Assembly: GCF_000428985.1 (NCBI RefSeq)
Contig: NZ_AUAZ01000010.1
Location: 1-64,000, forward strand
DNA: 64,000 nucleotides
Reading direction: 5' to 3'
From: Marinobacterium litorale DSM 23545
GTDB lineage: Bacteria > Pseudomonadota > Gammaproteobacteria > Pseudomonadales > Balneatricaceae
Position numbers and translations under genes: made by a program. Numbering within the stretch: the first letter of the stretch is position 1; each line of letters begins with the position of its first letter. Below the pieces are notes generated by a model. The model was not told where the DNA came from. It did no database searches and saw nothing but the letters and a program-made list of their open reading frames with translations. Positions 7,090 through 15,738 of this stretch are shown here, piece after piece.

Positions 7090-7140
7090 CCCCGCGGGGC
7101 AGGCGCAACCACCCGGTTTACGGCATTTTTTCGGTGCTCT
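7090..7140 (+). other. candidate cos packaging site
   Basis: This lies in the only sizeable gap of the late operon (7060-7200), directly upstream of the Nu1-like gene, where lambda keeps cos. GGGGCAGGCGCAACC (7096-7110), followed by a C+G block, GGTTTACGG and a T-run, follows the layout of lambda cosN and its flank (GGGGCGGCGACCT, CGGGTTTTCGC, then T-rich). The call rests on position and resemblance by eye. Confidence 0.45.
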
Positions 7141-7224
7141 AGGGCCGCCACCACCAACCAGCTCAACCCCGCATGGTTGTTGATTTTCTCACTGGCGTGA
7201 GTGTCGGCCAATGGATTCAATAAG

Positions 7225-7740
7225 ATGGCAGAGATCAACCGCATAGAGGACGCCTATTCCTGGAATATCACCCGGCTCGCTGAGGCGTTTGGATTTCACC
7301 GGGGGACAATCCGGCAGCGCCTCAATGCAGCAGGAGTGATACCGAGCGGGGTTCGCAACGGGGCAAACGTGTACGCCTTGAAGGATGCGGGCCCGGCGAT
7401 CTTCGCTGATGTTGTAGTGGCAGGCGGGGTCAACCCTGACGAGCTACCCCCCACTGAAATGCGGGCCTGGTATCAGGCTCAGAACGAACGGGTGAAGTTG
7501 GAGCAGACGCTGCGCGGGTTGGTGGTGGCTGAAGAAGTCCATCGAGAGATGGGCAGCCTTGCCAAGGCGGTGGCCACAACCCTGGACAGCCTGCCGGATA
7601 TTCTGGAGCGCGATTGTGGGCTGCCAGGCGAAGCGGTGGACAGGGTGCAAAGCGTGATTGATTCCCTTCGCGACCAGATGTATCAGCGGATTATCGAAGA
7701 TGATGAACTCGACGGCGAGTGCGCGGCAGATCAAGCATGA
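7225..7740 (+). CDS. terminase small subunit, Nu1-like (DUF1441 type)
   Basis: 171 residues from ATG 7225; GTG 7201 is an alternative and neither has a strong ribosome site. The N-terminal winged helix-turn-helix (WNITRLAEAFGFHRGTIRQRL, split by a short turn) would bind the cos region just upstream. The middle is helical, and the C-terminal acidic tail would contact the large subunit. It overlaps the large subunit by about 40 bp. Confidence 0.82.
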   Translation: MAEINRIEDAYSWNITRLAEAFGFHRGTIRQRLNAAGVIPSGVRNGANVYALKDAGPAIFADVVVAGGVNPDELPPTEMRAWYQAQNERVKLEQTLRGLVVAEEVHREMGSLAKAVATTLDSLPDILERDCGLPGEAVDRVQSVIDSLRDQMYQRIIEDDELDGECAADQA

Positions 7741-9751
7741 TGTCGCCGGGCTGATCAAGTCGCCGAGGCGCATCAAGCCGAGCGCTGCTGCATCCGAGAA
7801 AATGAAGGTCGTGGACGGCGGCGGAAAAATTGACGATTACCGCCCCGAATTAACACCCTACATGATCCGCCCGATGGATTGTCTGGCCAGCCGCAAGTAT
7901 GACGCGGTGGTATTCATCGGCCCGGCCCGAACCGGCAAGACAAACGCCCTGATCGACGGCTGGGTCGCCTATGTGATCAGCTCCGACCCGGGCGACATGC
8001 TGATCGTGCAGATCTCCGAGGAGAAGGCGCGGGAGTACAGCAAGAAGCGCATCGATAGGATGCTGCGCAACAGCCCGGAGCTGGCGGCGCTGATGTCACC
8101 GCACGGGCATGACAACAACGTCCACGACAAGACATTCAAAGCTGGCAACTACCTCGGGATCAAGTGGCCGACGGTCAACGTGCTGTCATCGTCCGATTAC
8201 CGATTCGTTGCGCTGACCGATTACGATCGCCTGCCGGAGAACCTAAGCGGCGAGGGCGATCCGTTCAGCCTGGCCACGAAGCGTACTCAGACATTCATGT
8301 CCTCGGGCATGACGATGGTGGAAACCTCGCCGGGCTGGGATATCACCGACCCAGACTGGAAGCCGGACCCGCGTTACCCGCACATGGCCCCGCCGACAAA
8401 AGGGGCGCTGGCGCTGTACAACCTCGGCACCCGCGAGCGGCTGTACTGGCCCTGTGATAGCTGCAGCGAATGGTTCCAGCCGATACTGGAAAACTTCAAT
8501 CTTGAGCGCCGCCGTCCATTCTGTCCGCACTGCGGCACAGTGATTGAAGATCCGAACAAGAAGCGCGACCTGAACCGGCGCGGACAGTTCGTGCCGGAAG
8601 GCTGCACGATCACCCGGGATGGCGTGATCGAAGGTGAGCCCCGAGATACCCGGATCGCCTCGTTTTGGATGGAAGGCCCGGCTGCCACTTTTCAGACCTG
8701 GGACTCGCTCGCGATCAAGCTGCAACAGGCTGAAGAGGTCTACGAGCAGACCGGCAGTCAGGAAAAGCTCAAGACCACGATCAATACGGACTGGGGCAGG
8801 CCCTACCGCTACCGCAAAGCCGAAAACGCCCGCAGCCACGAGGCTCTACATCAGCGCTCCGAAAAGCTGGGCGAGCGCGTGGTGCCGGAAGGCGTCCGCT
8901 GCCTGTTCGGGTCGGTGGATGTACAGGGCGGCAAGAAGCGCCGCTTCGTGGTGCAGGTGCTGGGATACGGTGAGCGCGGCGAGCGCTGGGTGATCGACCG
9001 CTTCAGTCTGCGCAAAGCCGAGCGCAAGGACGAGGATGGCGAACTCAAGCGCATCGATCCAGCTGGTCACATCGAAGATTGGGATCTGCTGATCAGCCAT
9101 GTGATCACCCGGAAATACCCACTGGGTGATGGTTCTGGCCGCGAAATGCCGGTCCTGCTGACCGCCATCGACTCCGGCGGCGAGGATGGTGTGACGGAGA
9201 ACGCCTACCAGTTCTACCGCTCGATGAAACGCTCCGGCCTGCACCACAAGATCATGCTGGTGAAGGGTGGTAGCACGATCAACGCGCCGCGTATGCGCGA
9301 GACCTGGCCGGACAGCACGGGCCGGAAAGACCGGCACGCATCCAGCCGAGGCGATATCCCGCTGCACATTCTGAACACGAACCTGATCAAGGACACGATC
9401 AGCAACCACATGGAGCGCACCGAGCCGGGGCCGAACTGCTGCCACTTCCCCGAGTGGCTGGGCGAATGGTTTTTTGAAGAGTTGACCTACGAGCAGCGTG
9501 GCCCGGATGGCAAATGGAAAAAGCCCGGCAAAGGCAACAATGAAGCCTTTGACCTAATGGTCTACGCCGATGCCGCGGCAACCAAGCGCGGCTACGACAA
9601 AATCAACTGGGACGCACCGCCGCCATGGGCTCGCGACTGGGACAACAACAGCGAGATTCAGGCAGACGGCGTTCGATCCGCCACCCGCAAATCCAACGCA
9701 CCGCCACCGGCTGAACGGAGGCGAAGCAGAACCAGAGGCAGAATCGGCTGA
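7700..9751 (+). CDS. terminase large subunit, GpA family
   Basis: 683 residues from ATG 7700 (a second ATG follows at 7703). Walker A GPARTGKT lies at about 74-81. A zinc-ribbon-like CDSC...CPHC pair lies at about 252-278, as in lambda gpA. The C-terminal nuclease has an acidic TAIDSGGEDG motif and a late EAFDLMVYA motif. The protein powers DNA packaging and cuts cos ends. Its stop shares a base with the gpW start. Confidence 0.93.
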   Translation: MMNSTASARQIKHDVAGLIKSPRRIKPSAAASEKMKVVDGGGKIDDYRPELTPYMIRPMDCLASRKYDAVVFIGPARTGKTNALIDGWVAYVISSDPGDMLIVQISEEKAREYSKKRIDRMLRNSPELAALMSPHGHDNNVHDKTFKAGNYLGIKWPTVNVLSSSDYRFVALTDYDRLPENLSGEGDPFSLATKRTQTFMSSGMTMVETSPGWDITDPDWKPDPRYPHMAPPTKGALALYNLGTRERLYWPCDSCSEWFQPILENFNLERRRPFCPHCGTVIEDPNKKRDLNRRGQFVPEGCTITRDGVIEGEPRDTRIASFWMEGPAATFQTWDSLAIKLQQAEEVYEQTGSQEKLKTTINTDWGRPYRYRKAENARSHEALHQRSEKLGERVVPEGVRCLFGSVDVQGGKKRRFVVQVLGYGERGERWVIDRFSLRKAERKDEDGELKRIDPAGHIEDWDLLISHVITRKYPLGDGSGREMPVLLTAIDSGGEDGVTENAYQFYRSMKRSGLHHKIMLVKGGSTINAPRMRETWPDSTGRKDRHASSRGDIPLHILNTNLIKDTISNHMERTEPGPNCCHFPEWLGEWFFEELTYEQRGPDGKWKKPGKGNNEAFDLMVYADAAATKRGYDKINWDAPPPWARDWDNNSEIQADGVRSATRKSNAPPPAERRRSRTRGRIG

Positions 9752-9960
9752 TGGCCTTCACCCAAGACGATCTGGACAGCATCCGCGAAGCGATTGCCAG
9801 CGGCGAGAAGTCCGTCACCTATGCCGATGGCAAGTCGGTGACGTATCGCTCGATGGCTGAATTGCATGCCGCTGAGGCGCGGATCGAGAAGGCTTTGGCC
9901 GCCGCCGAAAACCGCCGCCCGCGCCGTGGTGTGCGGGTTAATGTCAGCAAGGGGTTGTAA
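9751..9960 (+). CDS. head-tail joining protein, gpW-like
   Basis: 69 residues. It shows the gpW pattern: an N-terminal helix (TQDDLDSIREAIASG), a beta hairpin (VTYADGKSVTYRS) and a second helix (MAELHAAEARIEKAL), then a basic tail. It lies between terminase and portal exactly as in lambda. In the family it is added to filled heads and lets head-completion proteins bind. Confidence 0.85.
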   Translation: MAFTQDDLDSIREAIASGEKSVTYADGKSVTYRSMAELHAAEARIEKALAAAENRRPRRGVRVNVSKGL

Positions 9961-11414
9961 TGAGTAAACCGCGCCTGACGATCAAAGCAGGGAGCGATGG
10001 CCGATACAGTGTGCTGAACGCCCGCGCTCAGGCGTATGAGGGCGCAACACAGGGTCGCCGTGCTGCCGGTATGGTAGCGCCGCCGTCCGGGCCGAACCGG
10101 GCACTGAATGCGTCACTGTCAACGCTGCGCAACCGGTCACGCCATGCGTTCCGAAACAACCCTTGGATCGAGCGGGCGATCAGTCGCAACGTCTCCAACG
10201 AAGTTGGCACCGGGATTGTGCCGCTATTCGAATCCAGCGTGCCGGAGTTCAACGAGGCGCTGGAGCAGCTCTGGCTGCCGTGGACCGGTGAGAGCTGCGC
10301 TGACGGCTCGCTGGATTTTTACGGCCAGCTGGCGCAAGCGGTACGCACCCGGCGCATGTCGGGCGAGGTGTTCATTCGCGTTCGGTATCGCCCGTTCGCT
10401 TGGGGTCTGACCCTGCCGATCCAGTTGCAGGTGATCGAGCCGGATCATGTGCCGCTCGACCTGAATCAGGATCTGGCCAACGGTAACCGGATTATCGCTG
10501 GCAAGGAGTACACCAAACGGGGTCGTTTGGCCGCTGTCTGGATGTACCCGGAACACCCGCAGGACGGCTACAGCGTCGGCGCGAATATGCCGGTGCGTGT
10601 CCCGGCTGATCAGATTATCCACCACTACCTACCGCTGAGACCGGGACAGGTGCGAGGTGAGCCGGATATTGTTCCGGCCCTGCTGCGCGCCCACACCTAC
10701 GACAACTACGAAGATGCGGAACTGCGCCGGAAAGAGACCCGCGCACCGTTCACCGCGTTTTTGCAGAAAGAGTACAGCGGCGACAGCGACTGGCAGTTCG
10801 ACCCGATCACCGGGGAGCCGGTCACGGATGAGGATGGCCTGCCGGAGATCAACGCCCAGCCGGGCACGATCCTGACCGGCCTGCCCGGCGAAAAGCTGAC
10901 CCTGTTCGACGGCGACAACACCGGAAGTGGCTACAAGGACTACCAGAAGCAGCAGTTATTGGCGATTGCCGCTGGCGCTAAGTCTCTGTACCAGCTAATG
11001 ACTAACGACTGGGAAGGCGTCAACGACCGGATCTACCGGGCCATGATCCAGGAATACCGCCGGGAAATCGAGATGGCGCAGGATCATTTGTGCATCCACC
11101 AGATCTGCGAGCGTGTCGGCTTCTGGTTCACGGATCAAGCTGTGGCCGTCGGCCTGGCTTCCGCACCCGATTATGCCGCCCGATACAACGACTACAACAA
11201 GCGCGACTGGCGCACTCACCGCTGGCCGCACATTCACCCGACACAGGATGTTGAGGCCACTGTGACCGAGATCGAACACGATCTGGAATCCCACGACGCC
11301 GCCGTTGCCAAGCGCGGCTACCGGGCCGGTGATGTGCAGGCCAAGAACGTGGAATCCCGCAAACGTAAACGCGACCTGGAAAAAAAGGCAGGTCTACAAC
11401 CTGAGGATGCCTGA
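9960..11414 (+). CDS. portal protein, lambda gpB family
   Basis: 484 residues. N-terminal LRNRSRHAFRNNPWIERAI and a following GTGIVPLF match the family. The central region (MSGEVFIRVRYRP, IEPDHVPLD) and GVNDRIYRAMIQEYRREIE fit lambda-type portals. A dodecamer at one capsid vertex forms the DNA channel and docks terminase and tail. The length is close to the usual 500-530 residues. Confidence 0.92.
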   Translation: MSKPRLTIKAGSDGRYSVLNARAQAYEGATQGRRAAGMVAPPSGPNRALNASLSTLRNRSRHAFRNNPWIERAISRNVSNEVGTGIVPLFESSVPEFNEALEQLWLPWTGESCADGSLDFYGQLAQAVRTRRMSGEVFIRVRYRPFAWGLTLPIQLQVIEPDHVPLDLNQDLANGNRIIAGKEYTKRGRLAAVWMYPEHPQDGYSVGANMPVRVPADQIIHHYLPLRPGQVRGEPDIVPALLRAHTYDNYEDAELRRKETRAPFTAFLQKEYSGDSDWQFDPITGEPVTDEDGLPEINAQPGTILTGLPGEKLTLFDGDNTGSGYKDYQKQQLLAIAAGAKSLYQLMTNDWEGVNDRIYRAMIQEYRREIEMAQDHLCIHQICERVGFWFTDQAVAVGLASAPDYAARYNDYNKRDWRTHRWPHIHPTQDVEATVTEIEHDLESHDAAVAKRGYRAGDVQAKNVESRKRKRDLEKKAGLQPEDA

Positions 11415-11416
11415 CC

Positions 11417-12490
11417 ATGAAATGGTTTAAAGCACAAGCCAACGGTGACGGCACTGCCAATGTCACCATCGACAAAATCATTGCATCAGACTGGAGTCCG
11501 GATTGGGTCGTGGACTTCTTCGGCGAGAAGTCGGCCCGAGACTTTATCGACGCAGTGGATGCGCTCGGCGATCTGACCGAGATCAACCTGAAACTGAACA
11601 CGCCGGGTGGTGATGTTTTCTCTGGTATCCGCATCGCTAACTACTTGATCAACCATAAAGCCAAAGTGCACGTCACTGTGGAAGCGATGGCTGCAAGTAT
11701 CGGCTCTGTGATCATGCTGGCGGGTGATACCCGGACCATGCTGCTCGGAAGCCGCGTGATGGCGCACAAGCCTTCCGCCGGGCTGGATGGGTGGTTTACC
11801 GCGGAAGATCTGCGCAACCATGCCGACCGTGTGGACGAGATCGAAAACGCGATCATTGAGCTTTATGTGGCACGCACCGGCCAAACTGAAGAGTCGATCC
11901 GCGACATGCTGAGCCAAGGCGACTACTACATGGATGCAGACAAGGCGATCGCGCTAGGCTTTGCTACCGATAAGAGCGAGCAGCTCAAAGCCGCTGCCTG
12001 TATGGACCAGGCAATGTTTGAGATGCAGGGTAAGGTACGTGCTGCCGAGACACAGATTCTGGCTGAGCAGGGCAAGATTGCAGCGCTCAAAGATCAGATT
12101 AAAGAGCAAGGCAGTAGCATCGAAAGCCTGACTGCCGAACTGGAAGCCTTCCGCAACCCAGCTGCAGCACCGGCTGACGATGTAATCACCAAGTGCGCCG
12201 AAGCTGGATTCGCTGATCTGGCCGTTCCGATGGCTCAAGCCAAGCTGCCGATGGCCACCATTGAGCAGCGCCTGAAGCTGGCTGGTGAAATCAAGGATCT
12301 GGCCAAAGCCCAGAGCATCGACGCCACCGGCATGATGGCCCACTTGGGCAGCCCTGTAGATCTGCTTCGCCATGCGATCCAAGAGGCCAAAGCCTCGGTC
12401 GATCCCAATATCAATTCGAACCACCATCAAAACCGTTCTGAAAATCACGCTGGCAGCTGGTCGGCGGCATTCAGCAAAACCACCAAGTGA
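11417..12490 (+). CDS. ClpP-like prohead protease with scaffold domain (gpC-like)
   Basis: 357 residues. Residues 1-200 form a ClpP/crotonase fold with LNTPGGDVFSG (oxyanion loop), catalytic Ser94 in AASIGS and His117 in MAHKPS. After about residue 205 comes a coiled coil and an Ala/Gln-rich helical part that would serve as internal scaffold (lambda Nu3-like), followed by a His/Asn-rich tail. The protease matures the prohead. No separate Nu3 gene is seen, though an internal start could make one. Confidence 0.9.
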   Translation: MKWFKAQANGDGTANVTIDKIIASDWSPDWVVDFFGEKSARDFIDAVDALGDLTEINLKLNTPGGDVFSGIRIANYLINHKAKVHVTVEAMAASIGSVIMLAGDTRTMLLGSRVMAHKPSAGLDGWFTAEDLRNHADRVDEIENAIIELYVARTGQTEESIRDMLSQGDYYMDADKAIALGFATDKSEQLKAAACMDQAMFEMQGKVRAAETQILAEQGKIAALKDQIKEQGSSIESLTAELEAFRNPAAAPADDVITKCAEAGFADLAVPMAQAKLPMATIEQRLKLAGEIKDLAKAQSIDATGMMAHLGSPVDLLRHAIQEAKASVDPNINSNHHQNRSENHAGSWSAAFSKTTK

Positions 12491-12498
12491 GGTGAATC

Positions 12499-13143
12499 AT
12501 GACTGTAAAAACCGAAGGCCAGCACGCTGGCGAATTTCTTGTATCCGAAGCGCCCGGCACCCAGTCTCGCGAGAGCGTCACTGTGCTGTCAGGCGAGGTC
12601 CTGAAGGCTGGCCATGTGGTCGGTAAGATCAAGGTGGGCACTGCCAGTGCCACTGCTGGTGGCGGCAACACTGGCGATGGCTCAATGGGTGCAATCACTG
12701 TGGGTGCCGGAGCGATGGCGGGCGACTACGTGCTCACGATCACCGAAGCGGCCACCAATGCTGGCGAGTTCCAGGTTGTTGACCCGGAGGGCGATGTCGT
12801 TGGTCTGGGTACCGTCGGTTCTGAATTCTCTGGCGGCGGTCTGACATTCACGCTGGCCGATGGCGCGGCTGACTTTGCGAAGGGCGACACCTTCACGATC
12901 ACTGTGGCCGAAGGGTCCGGCAAGATCGTGGAATGGGATCCGGCGGCAAATGACGGTTCCGAGATCGCCGCGGGCGTGCTGTTCGATAACGTCGATGCGA
13001 CCAGTGGCGACAAGAAGGGCGTCCTGATCGCGCGCCTTGCCGAGGTTAACGGTGCAGAACTGGTGTACCTGTCGGGTGCAACCTCTGGCAACAAGGCGAC
13101 TGCCGCAGAGCAGCTTGAAAAGCGCAACATCATCGTTCGCTAA
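12499..13143 (+). CDS. capsid decoration protein, gpD-like with an inserted domain
   Basis: 214 residues, about twice the 110 of lambda gpD. The N-terminal part (SEAPGTQSRESVTVLSG) and C-terminal part (AAGVLFDNVDATSGDKKGVLIAR, split at will) fit gpD trimer subunits. Between them, about residues 50-145, is an extra glycine-rich beta-domain (GAITVGAGAMAGDYVL, FTLADGAADFAKGDTFTI). The insert would project from the capsid surface. A terminator follows the gene. Confidence 0.85.
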   Translation: MTVKTEGQHAGEFLVSEAPGTQSRESVTVLSGEVLKAGHVVGKIKVGTASATAGGGNTGDGSMGAITVGAGAMAGDYVLTITEAATNAGEFQVVDPEGDVVGLGTVGSEFSGGGLTFTLADGAADFAKGDTFTITVAEGSGKIVEWDPAANDGSEIAAGVLFDNVDATSGDKKGVLIARLAEVNGAELVYLSGATSGNKATAAEQLEKRNIIVR

Positions 13144-13178
13144 ACCTACCGAATCAGACCGCTTCACACCGAATTCAC

Positions 13179-13200
13179 AGCCCGCGATTGCGGGCTTTTT
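13179..13200 (+). terminator. intrinsic terminator between decoration and capsid genes
   Basis: Stem AGCCCGC-GATT-GCGGGCT (13179-13196) runs into a T-run, then AATTT. It would reduce read-through between gpD and gpE genes or protect the upstream mRNA 3' end. Confidence 0.8.
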
Positions 13201-13219
13201 AATTTGAGGATCGACCGAT

Positions 13220-14266
13220 ATGGCTACTATCGACATTTTTAACGATGACGCGTTCAAGATGGTCACCCTGACCGACGCGCTCAACAAGACCGAATTCCAG
13301 CCCTCGCTGCTGCGCAGCATGAATATCTTCACACCACGCCGAGTTCGCACGGAAACCGTGGCGATCGAAGAAAAGAACGGCGTCCTGAACGTCATTGCCA
13401 CCTCCGCGCGCGGCGCTCCGCTGGAGCAGAAAACCAAGACCAAGCGCAACATCCGTGATTTCCGCACCAACCGTATCGCCAAGCAGGACACTATCACCGC
13501 TTCAGAACTGGCCAATATCCGCGCCTTTGGTTCGGAGACGGAGCTGGTTCAGGTTCAGGCAGAAGTGGCTGATCGCCTGAACGGCCCGTCCGGACTGATG
13601 CGCGAAATGGAACTGACCTGGGAGCACCAGATGCTGGGTGCGGTTCAGGGCATCGTTTACGACGCAGACAACTCCACCGTGATCAATAACTGGTTCGATG
13701 AATGGGGTGTGACGCAGGATGCGGAAATCGACTTCGACCTGGATAACGCAACACCGGCATCCGGCGCGGTGCGCAAGAAGTGCAACCAAGTGATCCGCCA
13801 GATGCAGAAGGCTGCCGGTGGTGCATGGGTGCCGGGCCGTACTCAGGTTGTAGGCCTGTGCGGTGACGCATTCTGGGACGACCTGACTGCGCACGAGGAG
13901 CCGCGCCAGACCTACCTGAATACTCAGGAGGCCGCGGATCTGCGCAATGATGTCGGCATGCCTTACGAATCGTTCCGTTATGGCGGCATCACCTGGATCA
14001 ACTACCGCGGTACCGATGATGACTCCAAGGTCGCCATCGGTGCGGATAAGGTGAAGTTTTTCCCGGTAAATGCGCCGGGTGCTTTCCAAGCTGCCTATAG
14101 CCCGGGCGAGTGGTTCGACGTGATCAACACCCCGGGACAGGACGTGTACGCAATGACCCTGCCGGACACCTCGGGCCGCAATGCGTTCGTGGACGTGGAG
14201 GTCTACAGCTACCCGCTGTTCATCTGCACTCGTCCGAAGATGCTCCAGCGCGGCAAGCGGACCTAA
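13220..14266 (+). CDS. major capsid protein, lambda gpE family
   Basis: 348 residues, close to the 341 of gpE. Typical segments are the start MATIDIFNDDAFKMVTLTDA, then RTETVAIEEKNGVLNV, QDTITASELANIRAFG and the C-terminal RPKMLQRGKR. It forms the icosahedral shell with the HK97 fold. GAGG precedes the start by about eight bases. It lies after a terminator, so it may also have its own promoter, though I see none that is convincing. Confidence 0.93.
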   Translation: MATIDIFNDDAFKMVTLTDALNKTEFQPSLLRSMNIFTPRRVRTETVAIEEKNGVLNVIATSARGAPLEQKTKTKRNIRDFRTNRIAKQDTITASELANIRAFGSETELVQVQAEVADRLNGPSGLMREMELTWEHQMLGAVQGIVYDADNSTVINNWFDEWGVTQDAEIDFDLDNATPASGAVRKKCNQVIRQMQKAAGGAWVPGRTQVVGLCGDAFWDDLTAHEEPRQTYLNTQEAADLRNDVGMPYESFRYGGITWINYRGTDDDSKVAIGADKVKFFPVNAPGAFQAAYSPGEWFDVINTPGQDVYAMTLPDTSGRNAFVDVEVYSYPLFICTRPKMLQRGKRT

Positions 14267-14283
14267 CCCTCTGCAAATCCAAG

Positions 14284-14304
14284 CGCCCCAACCGGGGCGT
14301 TTCA
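14284..14304 (+). terminator. hairpin after the capsid gene
   Basis: Stem CGCCCC-AACC-GGGGCG (14284-14299) is followed by TTTCAGTTT. The short interrupted T-run suggests a weak terminator. It mirrors the one before the capsid gene. Confidence 0.6.
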
Positions 14305-14319
14305 GTTTGTGGAGGCACT

Positions 14320-14628
14320 ATGGACAAGACATTCAAACGCCACGCCCGGCGCCTGCTGGTCAAGACCGGCGAGCCCTGCGACTTCGAGCGTTACCACCCG
14401 CAAGAAACCATCACCAGCGTACTGGTCCGCATCGACCGCGATGTGGAGGTTGTCAGCGCTGGCGAGACCGAAACCACCGAGTACCGCAATGAGGCTGAAA
14501 TGCTGGTTGATGATGTGGGCGACCTGAAAAAACGCGACCGCATCCATACCGAGACCAGTGAATGGTACGTCGAAAGCAAAATCAGCAATGACGGATATAC
14601 GGTCAAGGCCGTTGTAACGGAGCTCTGA
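14320..14628 (+). CDS. head-tail attachment protein, FII-like
   Basis: 102 residues from ATG 14320, fixed by GGAGG at 14311-14315; the frame is open further upstream but that part shadows the capsid gene. The second half (AEMLVDDVGDLKKRDRI, then WYVESKI) follows the FII pattern of beta strands around a 'kkgD.i' turn. In lambda, gpFII closes the head and receives the tail. Position between capsid and gpZ supports this. Confidence 0.7.
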   Translation: MDKTFKRHARRLLVKTGEPCDFERYHPQETITSVLVRIDRDVEVVSAGETETTEYRNEAEMLVDDVGDLKKRDRIHTETSEWYVESKISNDGYTVKAVVTEL

Positions 14629-15248
14629 TGGCACGGGTAAACGGCGATGGTCAGTTAGTCCAGATCAATCGCGATGATATGCAGCGGGTTCGCGACCTGT
14701 TGTATGGCTATCGCAACGGTGCAGAGCGAGCCGCACAACGGGCGATCAATAAGGGCGGTCATGCTGGCCGGAAGGCAATTGTTGATGGCATCTACGCCAA
14801 GGCAGCGCTCAAGAAAAAAGACATTCGGTCCCGGGCGACATTCTACCAAGCCTCGCTTGGCACGCTCGGGCAAGCATCCTACAAGCTAGTCCTCAAGAGT
14901 GGCCCACTCAATCTGCTTGAGTTCTACAGCGCCAAACCCGCAGCTGGGAAAAAGGGCGGCGTGTCGTTCCGCATCTGGCGTGATGGAAAGCGGGAGAAGT
15001 ACCGCCATGCCTTTATCGCAACTCTGATCCAATCGCGGTACTCCGGTGTGTTTGAGGAGAACGTGGATAGCCCGAAGTACGACAAGGAAAAGGGCATCCC
15101 GTGGCGCCGGAAAGAAGGCCCAGGTATCCCAATGATCTACGAGAAAACACCCGGCCTTGCCGCCAAAGCACACGAGCGAGCCATGGAAGTCATGATGGCC
15201 GAACTCGACCGGCAAATCGGCTTAATCAACAAGGGTTTCTATGACTGA
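14628..15248 (+). CDS. tail completion protein, gpZ-like
   Basis: 206 residues, basic (GAERAAQRAINKGGHAGRKA near the start; a central strand-rich part; C-terminal AHERAMEVMMAELDRQI). The length and N-terminal pattern match minor tail protein Z (192 residues in lambda), which sits at the head-proximal end of the tail. Its start shares one base with the previous stop, and its end overlaps the next start by 8 bp. Confidence 0.85.
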   Translation: MARVNGDGQLVQINRDDMQRVRDLLYGYRNGAERAAQRAINKGGHAGRKAIVDGIYAKAALKKKDIRSRATFYQASLGTLGQASYKLVLKSGPLNLLEFYSAKPAAGKKGGVSFRIWRDGKREKYRHAFIATLIQSRYSGVFEENVDSPKYDKEKGIPWRRKEGPGIPMIYEKTPGLAAKAHERAMEVMMAELDRQIGLINKGFYD

Positions 15249-15699
15249 CACCATCCGCGAACAGATCGTTAAGGCGGTCATGTGCCGTCTTGAATCGCTC
15301 ACCACAATGCCGATCCTGCGGCGCGAACAGTACGCCGACGAGGATGTATTTGTGTGCGTGTGGGATCAGGACCAGACCAGCGAACGCAACGAATACGGCC
15401 AATTGACGCACTCCATGCCGGTGGTGATTGAGTACGTCCGCCAGACCGATGACATACGGCGTGACGCTCCAACGGCTGAGTATGCCGAAGCCTCGGGCGC
15501 GATGTATGCCGAACTGATTACAACGCTGTTTAACGATGCTGACGGCGTACCCGATCCGACACTGGGCGACCTGGCTGAATCCATGACTGAAACCGGCATG
15601 ATCCCGTTCACGCCCGAGCCCGGTAGTTCGCTAATCGGCTGCGCTCTACAGATCGAAATCCAGTATCACACCCGCAACGGCAACCCGTTCCAATCCTAA
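15241..15699 (+). CDS. tail terminator protein, gpU-like
   Basis: 152 residues with an N-terminal helix (TIREQIVKAVMCRLESL) and alternating strands and helices as in gpU/HK97-gp10 terminators, for example MPVVIEYVRQ and a C-terminal LQIEIQYHT strand. A hexamer would cap the tail tube and fix its length. The call rests mainly on gene order (Z, U, V) and secondary-structure pattern. Confidence 0.7.
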   Translation: MTDTIREQIVKAVMCRLESLTTMPILRREQYADEDVFVCVWDQDQTSERNEYGQLTHSMPVVIEYVRQTDDIRRDAPTAEYAEASGAMYAELITTLFNDADGVPDPTLGDLAESMTETGMIPFTPEPGSSLIGCALQIEIQYHTRNGNPFQS

Positions 15700-15738
15700 C
15701 CCGCGCAACCGCGCAATCAATGACATGAGGTAACACAC

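Noticed and set aside
12682-13515. 277-codon minus-strand frame across the decoration and capsid genes
   Set aside because: Shadow of two well-supported genes and crosses a terminator.
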